NCBI GenBank assembly: GCA_963693305.1
Contig: OY855906.1
Coordinates: 2,038,501 to 2,102,500 of the forward strand
Direction: 5' to 3'
DNA: 64,000 nucleotides
Origin: Meandrina meandrites
Lineage: Eukaryota > Cnidaria > Anthozoa > Scleractinia > Meandrinidae
Under the pieces are notes generated by a model that saw only the letters and a list, made by a program, of their open reading frames with translations, was not told the DNA's origin and did not search any database. The translations under genes were made by a program, and so were the position numbers. The stretch's first letter is position 1; every line of letters begins with the position of its first letter. Below are positions 36,001 through 45,300 of this stretch, in pieces.

Positions 36001-37876
36001 CCTGGCCGTGGATTGACTGAATTTTGTGGGCATTTGCTCTTAACTTGTTTTTTTATTACCTTTTACAGCCTCATCATTCTTAAAAAAAAAAAGTATGGGG
36101 GAACTGACAAAAAAAGATCACTGCATCGGTTAGATAAACATCCGTATATAATAGTTGCATTCACTGTTTGAGGGCTTTAAACCACTTGTTAGTATTAAAA
36201 GATCAACAAGAATGACGGCTTAACACAGTGAAAGCATGCTTTATGAACAAAGAGTCTAACAAATTTGTCCGCCATGATCGGCCAGGTCTCGGTTTTTTCC
36301 TTGATCGTCCTAATTATTTGACGTCACAGTAAGCAGAATAAGAACTGTGAGCATGAAACAATGCAAACAACTGCTATCTAAAATAATGACCAATTTAGTG
36401 TTTTTATCCAATAAGCAATATTATTTTCCAATTAACAAAGTTGACTGGGCTATTTCAAGCAGCCTAAGAAAAAACTGTACGCACCTTGAGTCCAGAGTTG
36501 TCTGTGTCGAGTAACGTTAAGACCTGACCGTGAAAAATAAGTAGAATATGTAAATTTATAACCTGTCGAGCCATTAAAAAAATAATTAGGGAAACAATGG
36601 CAAAACCAAGTCAGCGACCTGTGTGGTTTAAAATGATTCTTCAAAATAGCAATTATCGTTAGATTGTTTTGGCAATTTTTGAATTAAAACAGGCGTAGAT
36701 GATAAGATGGTTAGTCATTTGTCGCAGTTGCAAACTTTCTGAACCGCGAGCTCTCATTGTTTAGCGGGATTCAACGACCCCTTAGCGTTCTTTACTCACT
36801 ACATGTACAGAGCGTTCTTTCTTTTGTTCGGTCCCCTTGATGATGCGAGTTACTGAAGCGTCACTCAGTTTTTTATCCAAGATTGTAATACCGCTGTTTA
36901 GTAAATCAGCGGCGGAAATACATAAAGATAAACAAATCATTTGGGGGGTAGCTGATGTTTTATAGGTATTGCACGGTGTATGTAAGCAAGCAACCGTGCC
37001 GCGCGGTCGGAAAGTTGCTCTGCGATCTAAAAAGTGGGGCCGGGTTCAATTTTGTTTGTCGACACAATTTACCACGCTCAGCTTGCTTCTTAACCGAATG
37101 AAAAGAAAAATAAAACTTAATGATAATGACGCTAGATAATTATAGAGCTGTCGCTAAGGAGTCCTTGACCGGGAATGAATGTGTATATTGATTATTAATG
37201 TGGCTTGAGAAAATATTTGTCTAGTTTTAACGCGTTAAAGCCAACAGAATTATGAACTGGCACGATTTACGATTATTGAGTCCAATTGACACTTAATCTC
37301 AATCAGACAAATGCCTGACTGATAAAATGCGTGTAGATGCGCGAAAAGTATTAAGTCACATTCGACGTAAATCAGATTGTCTTTCTGACTGATACAAACC
37401 TGTACAACTTCATCGCTTGATAAAATTCTGCTCCCTTGAAAGCCTCTCGCTACATTCTTTAACGTGTTTGACGATTCCTTTCTGGGACCCTCGCTGTATT
37501 TCAAGAGAACCTTCATGAGTTCATTAAACTCAATCTCTTCGACGTCTTTCAAATCGGGTTCGTTCCGTTCTAGTTGGCAAGTACATAAGTAATTTCTTTC
37601 AAGAACTTCGGCCTTTCTCTTTGGCAAGACGACCTTTACCGTCACAACTTTCTCCTTTGGCGGCTTAGTATGCAAGAGACTCTGCTGTTTCGTGGAAGAA
37701 CGCACGGGTTTCCTCTGTGTTTCGGCAGTATGAGACTCCTTCCTTTCAACAGAATATTTCCGCGTCTCCACTTTCAGTTGAGGGATTCGACCACGAATCT
37801 CGGCCCATTCGGGTGGACATGAGTATTTAGTGCCGACCACTTCCAAGTGTTTGAAGTCCCATTGACAAAGAGCCAT
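21015..37876 (-). CDS. armadillo-like repeat protein, 12 exons, 1035 residues
   Basis: Exons in coding order: 37400-37876, 36485-36523 (a 39-nt microexon), 29589-29741, 29035-29241, 28359-28480, 27366-27491, 25903-26424, 25149-25628, 24640-24862, 22913-23251, 21820-22072 and 21015-21181. Every junction is GT..AG, all phases match, and the total (3108 nt) is a whole number of codons, which makes this model strong. The start is MALCQWDFKHLEVVGTKY. Armadillo-type helices are clear at about 160-420 (ESVLVMIGQLC, KKEAVVCLSK, QHTVLLAIKNLAAHPQMARL, EQASIALKNIS) and 900-980 (TLQALGIVVIRILVG, EEAALAMFTFRR). The middle (about 385-470 and 700-745) is Ser-rich and probably disordered, and a basic RRRSS stretch lies near 705. 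The C terminus is basic (KIKRRPKS). Such repeats usually bind proteins. I do not recognise the orthologue. Confidence 0.8.
21190..21345 (+). mobile_element. SINE-like repeat fragment
   Basis: Contains CACGGCAAGACACTTTACCT and CCTCACCCCACCCGGGTGCA, a pattern shared with the fragment at 16800-16990. It abuts the acceptor of the last exon of the armadillo gene. Confidence 0.45.
22498..22705 (-). mobile_element. tRNA-derived repeat, family Y
   Basis: The right end holds CCAGGAATCGAACCAGGGCC and TCTCACCACTGCGCCA, the complement of a tRNA B box and D-arm region. The left end shares ATTGGAATTT and GGAGGGA..AAACCGGAGAA with a second fragment at 24905-24995. It lies in intron 10 of the armadillo gene. 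Confidence 0.6.
23483..23573. repeat. short inverted repeat
   Basis: CAATTTTTAAGAACACGAGA at the left is mirrored by TCTCGAGTGTTCTTAAAAAT at the right, with an inner pair AGAAGCACGAGG / GTGCTTCTCG. A small fold-back element in intron 9 of the armadillo gene. Confidence 0.6.
23690..24382. mobile_element. MITE-like element, about 690 bp
   Basis: The left end is AGGCCTGTTTACACTAGCGA and the right end is the near complement CGCTAGTGCAAACAGGCCT. Inner subterminal parts are also inverted (GTGTAAACTAGCGGCGATTT against AAATCACCGCTAGTTTACAC). It is intronic in the armadillo gene. Open frames inside it have no recognisable domain. Confidence 0.65.
24905..24995 (-). mobile_element. tRNA-derived repeat, family Y, truncated
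   Basis: Shares its order of motifs with 22498-22705 (ATTGGAATTT, GGAGGGACGAAACCCGGAGA, CACCCCGCGCCATCCC) but lacks the middle. Intronic. Confidence 0.5.
25667..25827. repeat. (GACT)n microsatellite with interruptions
   Basis: About 160 bp of GACT units broken by several GACTCAGT/GACTCAC variants. It sits in intron 7 of the armadillo gene, about 40 bp from exon 8 and 75 bp from exon 7, so it fills most of that short intron. Confidence 0.95.
26757..26828 (-). mobile_element. tRNA-like SINE head
   Basis: The complement reads CGTAGCTCAGTGGTTAAAGC (box A region) and later GGGTTCGATCCCCGTCAGGG (box B). The cloverleaf is imperfect and the flanking sequence is repeat-like, so I call it a tRNA-derived repeat rather than a working tRNA gene. 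Confidence 0.45.
30347..30842. mobile_element. hAT-like MITE with 8-bp target duplication
   Basis: CTCTTAGA occurs directly before (30339-30346) and after (30843-30850) the element. The termini are inverted: left TAGGCCTATATAAATTGTGC, right GGCACAATTTATGAAGGCCTA. Inside there are many copies of GCAACTTTT. Eight-base duplications and a TAG start fit the hAT superfamily. No transposase; intronic in the armadillo gene. Confidence 0.75.
32169..32645. mobile_element. PIF/Harbinger-like MITE nested in the 5.1-kb element
   Basis: A 3-bp TTA duplication flanks it (32166-32168 and 32646-32648). The perfect terminal inverted repeat is about 30 bp, starting TGCATCAGTCAATTCCAGCA. Subterminal sequence is rich in CCCGGGG motifs. 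TTA/TWA target duplications are characteristic of PIF/Harbinger elements; the family call is inference. Confidence 0.75.
33272..33850 (+). pseudogene. C2H2-type zinc-finger gene fragment
   Basis: The frame reads CLETYQRFSSLQHHLDLGKHE with EHKLLLDSAVLDYATG after it. The parts C..RFSSLQ.HLD.GKH look like one C2H2 finger whose first cysteine region is eroded. Later frames give SLGWVPE-like and EFLTRQQISVFFPRL-like segments (33770-33820), separated by shifts. I recall this domain order from a large repeated gene family in corals, possibly transposon-borne. It is broken here and lies inside the 5.1-kb element. Confidence 0.5.
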
Positions 37877-38458
37877 TTTGGATCGTCGACAAGCTCGAGT
37901 TCATGGCAACTACATGTTAAACAATGTGTTCAGTCATCTCCTTTCTGAGACGCTTGTTGTCGCTGGATTGCATTACTGATGTTAGTTCAACAGGTTAGCA
38001 ATCTTTCGTCATCAGCTCCTCTTGATCTTGAGCGCCTCACTCAACGAAAACATGCAAGGCAAACATGGTACTTAAAATGTCAAACAAACTTGTAAATAAA
38101 AGTTTAATCATTGCTCAATGCCGCCTAAGTTAATTTCTACGTTCATTTGAATCACAATGGACAAAACCGCTCGCGCAAATAATTAGCCGCTAATTATTTG
38201 CCCGAGCTGAGAAAACGTGACGCCGAGATTGAATGACCACTTATCTGTCAACAAAAGAAACGAGGAAAAAATGCCCCCATGTAACAAAATTGAATCTTTT
38301 GGCAGCACCCAAAACCTGTCGTGCATGGTGGAATAGATATAAATGCTTGTAATATTCAACTCTTGAATTTGATGTAAAACCGTGTTAAAAAACGAAATCC
38401 ATAATTTTAGTTTCCTGATTGGACCTTACCCCTTTCACCAGGACAAGTCGGCCGACTG

Positions 38459-38599
38459 CACTCTTATTTTTTTACAAGAACGATTTTTATAAGAACGTCG
38501 AGGCTGAGATTTGCCCAAAAATTTAAGAAATGTATGGGCTACAATAAAAACATCCTCAGGCTCAGCCAAATTTTACGCGTTCTTATAAAAAAGAGTAAG
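38459..38599. mobile_element. small palindromic MITE
   Basis: The left end CACTCTTATTTTTTTACAAG and the right end CTTATAAAAAAGAGTAAG are near complements, and inner GAACGTCGAGGCTGAG pairs with CTCAGGCTCAGCC imperfectly. It has no coding capacity. Confidence 0.5.
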
Positions 38600-39014
38600 C
38601 GGAATTGCGTCATGATTAATCTTTCGCCCCTTGCCGTATTGCCCTGGTGGAGCCGGGTTGAATACACCACAAAGGCCCACAAACAGACACATTTTCAAGT
38701 CAAACGGGACGCCCCAGAACTCCACGCTCTTACACAATTAGGTGCGCGCGCAAAAGAAAAAGTATCAGCTGTGATCGGGAGAAAGTGCGTAAGTGAGTTC
38801 TTCTCTCGCGCGCGTTGACAAGGCAAGAAAGTCCTCAATTTCTTGACGCTCATTCTGATCCACTCAGCGTCTTCTGCAGTTCAACTTGACCCCAGAGTTC
38901 AAAAGTTGTGCTTTAAATTTTTCCAACAGGATCGCGCTCAGCAGGTAAAGCTTTCCCAGCCCCTGATCAGGGCGAGTTTTGTCTGTTAGTCCAAATATTA
39001 GACACACTCAGTTG

Positions 39015-39105
39015 TAGCCTGCGAACGCATACGTATTTCCGGCTGTCGTTTCTCTCCGCCGGAGAGGGAAACGACAGCCGGAAATACGTTTTCGTTCGCA
39101 GGCTA
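39015..39105. mobile_element. 91-bp near-perfect palindrome of the TAGCCTGCGAAC family
   Basis: The left arm starts TAGCCTGCGAACGCATACGT and continues TTTCCGGCTGTCGTTTC; the right arm is its complement ending CGTTCGCAGGCTA. The terminal sequence matches that of the 1.5-kb element at 42240-43717, so this looks like two fused ends of that family. Confidence 0.75.
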
Positions 39106-39395
39106 ACTCGCCATGCATTTTTAAAGGTTTGTTTATTAGCAAAACAGAACAACAGTACCCACTGGAACTTAATTCGTCTTAACAAGGATAATGTCTGGAC
39201 AGAATAAAGAGCGGAATATATAGACAGTTTTTGCGAATTATGCAGGTAAAACAGGCAATGTACAATTTTACTTGTAAAACATGTACATTTTCGCGGCAAA
39301 TTACCCGCGCTCCAAAATTTAATTTCATTGGTCCACGTCAGGGAATGCCCCACTTTATTGCGCAGGCGCCATTCACTGAACTTCACAAAATCAAA

Positions 39396-42300
39396 ATGGC
39401 TCCAAGAGTCGGTATTCTTTTATATTTTATCGTGGCTTTTATTTCTTCTCGCATTTTTGCCAACAAGGTAGATGAAGAGGAAACTTGTAGAAGATATGCT
39501 GGTGGCCAAGTTTATCCCGAAAGGACAACGATTTCCGAGCACGCGGTTCACTGGAGCAAAGCTCAAAGTAAGTTTGATCCATTCAAAAATATATAGCATA
39601 TTTCAATGAAACGTGCAAGTTACCACGTGTTTTTGGACACAAATGAAAACAATTGCCATATTTTCCTGTAATTTTCGTTTCATGGCAGTAGTTTCTTTTT
39701 AGAAATCCTAGCTGGAAGAGGGAGAATTGATTGTCTCGCAAATCATGCCCGAGAATTGCGGGGAATTAGCTGCAATTTGTTTTAAAACTAGCCTTTTCTT
39801 CGCTGATTTGTGTCTTTGAACAAAATAGGAAATTGCGAAGGCAAAGATTTCAAAGCCAACATTCATTGTTTATTCCGTCTTTAAGAAGTACTTAACAATC
39901 AAAGCTTACCGGCGAGTGCTGTTGATGTTCGCTTTTATTTGCAAACCACTGAATCGGAACGCATGGCGCTGAATATATTTTGACTCGATCCTTTGTTTAT
40001 GGTCTTTGTTGGTCGAACGCTCTGGATTTTCAGAGTTAGCTACGTTAACGCGATGTTGATTTAATTTTGGTTGTCGATAATCTCAAAATCATTCTGTGCG
40101 GTGACTTATTCCTGAATTATCGAACACCCTTCATATTTAATTTAACGTACGTATACCGATTAAGAAATCTGGCAAAAATGGGATAGGTTTTTAGTGTTTT
40201 ATTTTGGCCTCTGAATTTTGCAAGTGAATCAAAGCAACATGTCGATTATCTTCCAAATAGAGGAAGAAGAAAAGGACCGTATTTATACTAAACCAGCAGC
40301 TGGCGAAAGTGGGTAAATTTTTAACTATCCAGGACCTGAACAATCGATGAAATCGATAATCGATGGCAATCGATAACAATCGATGACAATCGATATCAAT
40401 TAATCGATTGATATTGATAATCGATGAACAATCGATCACGAAAATTTGTGTGATTATTGATTGTCATCGATTATCAATATTAATCGATAATCGATGGGAA
40501 TCGATCAATTAACTACATCGATTATCATCGATTATCAATATCAATCGATAATCGATGGGAATCGATCAATTAACATAATAGATTGTTTTCAAAATGCAAT
40601 ATCAATCGATTACCTATTCAGTCAAACATTCAATTGTCAATTTCATCAAGTACTAATAAAGTTACACATTTTGATATGATTGCTTTTTATTTGAGTAAAA
40701 ACTAGCGAGTAGCAATGGGTAAACTTGTTTATTCACCCACACGTTTCGTGGGAGTTTAAAATTCATAGAAACGTACTATGGATTTGTGTGTAAGAAAAAC
40801 AAGCCCCAGCTGGCAAATTAGGCCTGTTAGGCCTGGGGCGAATAAAATCGTCGCCCGAGTAACGTGACGCCCACAGACATTGCATTCTGCGGATGTCGCA
40901 TGAGGGTACGATCTACGGCGCTGGGTCACGTTTCACCGCGGTAAAACGTAAAAAATAAGAAAACTACTTCAAAGATAAGGTTTTCATTTTCACTGTTCAA
41001 AGTTTGATACTTAACAAGTATTCTCCTGGTTTACTAAATTTTTTGGAACTTTACTAAAAAAGTTCTAAGCGTTTGAAAACAGCGAAATGCCGACTGTCGG
41101 CGCCATTGTCAAAGCAATTTTGATCGGGTGCAGAGCATTTTAAAAGTAAAGAATCTCGTTTGAGAGAACTGAAAATATATTTACCCTCGGCAGCTATTTC
41201 ACATATCCTTACTGATGCTTCCACGTTAACGTGAATGATTTTTCTCGAAATAAGAAAACAAAAACATCCTCAGACGTTTGACCGCGGTGAAGGGTCACGT
41301 ACGCTTAAGTGCGGACAAACTTGACTCCTCTGTGCCCTGCGCCCAGCTGCAGGTCAGTTGAATCTCGATGCTAAATCGATCATATTTGTCCTACTGACAA
41401 TGAGATATGTTAATTGTCTTTATTTGTGCTGTTTTTCACAGAGCCACATCGATGAACAATTCTCAAACTTTGCTACTGAGGTTTAAAAATAACATACGAT
41501 CTGCGTACACTCCCGCGATACCTGAAGAAACGGAGACATCAAAATAGTGCCAATCGATGGCAATCGATGAAGTTCGTGACCACCTAAGTGTGATTATCGA
41601 TTGATTATCGATTGGCCGATGCCAATCGATGCTAATCAACAGTAATTAATCGATTGTCATCGATTGATCGATTGATTTTCCGATCATCGATTTTCATCGA
41701 TTGTTCAGGTCCTGAACTATCGAACCTCTGCATTTGTGAGGGTAAATTAAAAAAAAAAACTCGAACTTGTTCTATTGAGTTAAAAATGTGGTAGAATTCA
41801 AATTTTAATATGTCATTAAATCTGCAGTGTAAACTAACCTGCCAACAAGGTTTGTTTATAAGATCAATATCTGGGAATTAAATTATCCTTGGAAAAGGTA
41901 GGGCCCAAGCTGAAGATAATTTAGCAACAAGGGCTACATTCTCAGAGATTTCCAAGCTTGTTTTGCAAGTGTGAAGGAAGGCAGGTACAGGCTTACCATT
42001 TTATGTTTGTGAGGTCACAGCATGCCCCGTATAAATATTCAAATTTCCTTACTAAAATTGTCTTCTACTGCTGTGTATTTGCAATGTTTTTATGCAGATT
42101 TTTGGGCAATTTGAAGTGTGTGAGAGCAGTTCTTTGAATTTAAGGTTTTCGACTTGTGTATAGATCAATACAAATTTACACAAGGCATGCAACTTCCACA
42201 TCCAAGAATTGGGGACTGCCTCTAGAATATAGCCTGCGAACGCAGACTTATTTCCGGCTGTCGCTTGTCACCGCCGAAAACTAACGTCTGCGAACTCAAG

Positions 42301-45300
42301 CCAGAAAACGATTTCCGTGACGTCTAAATTCTAAGCCAATCACAGTTAGGCTTAAAAAATCCTAGAACCGCCACGCGTGTAGCCTGCGAGAGCATCGCAC
42401 AATCGCGTGGAAAATAACAATATGACACTGCACTGGGGAAAGTTTGTGAAGTGTTTAATTTGAAAAGTCAAATCAGGTAAATGCATTAAAGTACATGATT
42501 CAAAAGAGAAGAAAGACATATTCGTGAATCTATCGAATGGATTTGGAAAATCAGTTATTTTCCAAGCATTGCCTGAGAGGAAATAGTATTTAGTGTAGCA
42601 TTGTGATCGATGGTCGTTTCGCCGCTCATTAGTTAGATGAATGGCCAGGTCAGCCCATTATCGTCGCTTGCGCTGAATAGCGCTGTGATACATTGAAAAT
42701 AGCGAATATTGAAAACAGCTGCTGTTCGTTCGTGTACGGATCACGTACCAGAGACTTGGAAAGGTGAGATAAAATACAACAACAACAATTTATTGACTGA
42801 GGTATTTCCATAAAAATACGTGGCATTACTTACTTACTTACACTTCACTGTTAAACCTAGAGGAAGATATCAAATGAAAATTATAATATGTCAGACAATT
42901 CCTTCGAGCGAGTCTCGTGAGATTCGCCTTTACGCTGCGGTGTAGATGTAAACATAATTTGAGCTATCACTGAAACCTGCGAAGGTTTTCATTCCTTGGA
43001 CCAAATCTTTGAGTCTTGATGCAGCAAAAAAGGTACTAGAAACGCTTAAGGGTTTAGAACTCCCCAAAACATCGGACTCAAACAAAACGACGCTTGTCGC
43101 AAACGTATTATGTAATTTCTCGGAAGGTGAAGATCCCGGGTGAAGATGAGACACATCTGGTCGATTGCCGCCTCCTGCGTGTTGCTAGAGTCTTTTTGCC
43201 AATCTAATGACGCAAAATCAGACATGATCACCGTCAAATTCTCTTCGGATTTCTTTCCCAATTTCGTGGAAATTTTGAAAGGCGTTCTTTAATCCCCGGG
43301 TTTAATCGCACACGTCGCTTGCAACACTTGAGTTTGTCAACAGATGGTCAGCTTTTCACAGCCCACGTTGCATGATTTATCAATGAAGGTATGCACTAAA
43401 ACACTTTAACCGAGTACATTAACCTTCTCCTTTGCAACTGAAAATGTTCTTCTGCAAAGAATCAACTTTCACAGCCGTCAAAAACCTTTCGTGTTTTATT
43501 TAACTTCCCATAGCAGCTTGCCTGTTTCTGCCGGCAGCTATGTCGCGAGGGAGCCGCGTGGTGTTCACTCGTATCTTATTCTATCGCGTAATCTGATTGG
43601 CCAAAGAGAAAACAAAATATTCTACGTCACGGAAATCGTTTTCTGGCTCGAGTTCGCAGACGTTAGTTTTCGGCGGAGACGAGCGACAGCTGGAAATACG
43701 TCTGCGTTCACAGGCTACTAGAATAAAGCCAAAAAAAATATTTTTCCCCGACTCGCTTTCATAAGAGCTCCTAGTCCTTGAGAGAGGAGAGTCCGTGATT
43801 GGTTACCCAAGCTGGAAAGATCTGTGTCCCATAAGAAAAATGGTGTTCAAAGGTATATGACTCGCTGTTGACCTTGTTTGATTTTTTATGCATGATTATG
43901 GACGTTGACTGTGGCTCAGTTTATAAAATCGTGGAAAACAGCTGGTTGATTACTGGAAAGTGTTCTGCAGTAATTAAGACAATAATTATTACAGTTTATG
44001 AGGCCTTCCAAGGGGGGGTTCTGATGTCACTTTGTCGCTCATTTTCCTTCCTACCTGTCGCCTATATGGCTTGAGACAAATGTTGCTGTCGCAAATTGTC
44101 GCTTTTTTACCATCAGTTTCTGTTGGCTGTCGGTGTTCTGGAACAAGATTGTCGCTACATTTTTAGCAATTTTGCAGCGATGTCGCCTGTCACCAAAACC
44201 CCTTGGAGGGCCTCATTTATATGTTATTTGTGATGGTGACTGAACTCTCTCTTGACAGTCTCCAAGCCAGCACCACACTGGGAAGGAACAGCTGTAGTAA
44301 ATGGAGAATTCAAAGATCTGAAGATCACTGATTTTAAAGGTGAGCTGCCAGGAAAAGTTAATCAAGTAATTAAACTTTTTTCCAAACCTAAGTTCTCTGC
44401 CTGAGCTGGATGGGATAAAACATTATCTGTTCGGTGATGCTACACTAGTTTAAAGTTATAATAATATTTATTAGTAGTTTTGCAACACTTAGTTAGGTTG
44501 CCTCAAGATCAAAGGAAACATACATACTTTCCTCTCAAGGTAGACATGTTAAATTTGTGTTATAGGTAGACTGAATTCTTTGCTGTTTCCATTTTCTTTC
44601 TTTTCTGAACAACTACATCTATCAAAGTTAAACAAGACATCTAGAAATTGTACTTCATTGTACAAAATTAATGTCAGTAATAGATTTATATTTAACTGTA
44701 TCTTTTTCTCACGGCCTTAGTAAATATTAGACTCATTATATGTTTCAACTTAACTTTTATATAATTTTATTTTTCACAGGGAAATATCTGGTGTTCTTTT
44801 TCTATCCTCTTGACTTGTAAGTGAATATTCGTATATAACGAATGCATACCTGTAAAATGTATTTTTTAGGCTTCTTTCTAATTCACTGGTTCACTGTATT
44901 TCTGTGGTTTTGAGTATTGTCGTATAATATTCATGGAAAGTTAAATATTAAAGGAAAATACCGGTATATTTGGAAGTACACTGCCCAACCTCTGAGGGGG
45001 AGTAGCATGATACAATAAACAAAGCATCTAGAGGCAGTCTGTTGATGAGTGACAGTCTCTGGTCTCTAAATACATCAGTATAGACTGAGTGTATGTGTAT
45101 GAACACTTTCTTTCATGCCTTCTCAAGCAAGGTTTTAATTTGTCAAATCACTTTTTGTATCTGCAGTACGTTTGTTTGTCCAACGGAGATCATTGCCTTC
45201 AGTGACAGAATTGAAGAGTTCCGTGCAATTAACACAGCGGTGGTTGGTTGCTCGGTAGATTCAGTATTCACTCATTTAGCTTGGTAAGCACATCTTTAAT

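Larger units (their letters stand above)
30981..36039. mobile_element. 5.1-kb TTAA-flanked element with about 590-bp terminal inverted repeats
   Basis: The arms 30981-31572 and 35460-36039 are inverted copies with scattered substitutions (shared phrases include CAAAATTTTGATTTC and ATATTTTGTCTATAGATAG). TTAA borders both ends (30977-30980 and 36040-36043), with inner ends GAGCGAATGCC and GGCATTTGCTC. It sits in intron 2 of the armadillo gene. The interior holds a nested MITE (32169-32645) and a zinc-finger gene fragment (33272-33850), but no recognisable transposase. The open frames in the arms are shadows of the repeat. Confidence 0.75.
37877..39395. promoter_or_regulatory. divergent upstream region shared by the armadillo and peroxiredoxin genes
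   Basis: The two start codons are 1519 bp apart and point away from each other, so this segment must hold both promoters. It contains two palindromic elements (38459-38599 and 39015-39105) and a perfect 11-bp-arm hairpin CAAATAATTAG-CCG-CTAATTATTTG at 38175-38199. No clear TATA box is placed. Confidence 0.4.

Noticed and set aside
38967..39386. 139-residue minus-strand open frame upstream of PRDX4
   Set aside because: It runs through a palindromic element and antisense to the PRDX4 leader; no motifs.
40191..40679. Open frames on both strands rich in Ile, Asp and Tyr
   Set aside because: They translate the ATCGAT cluster of the element at 40330-41714.
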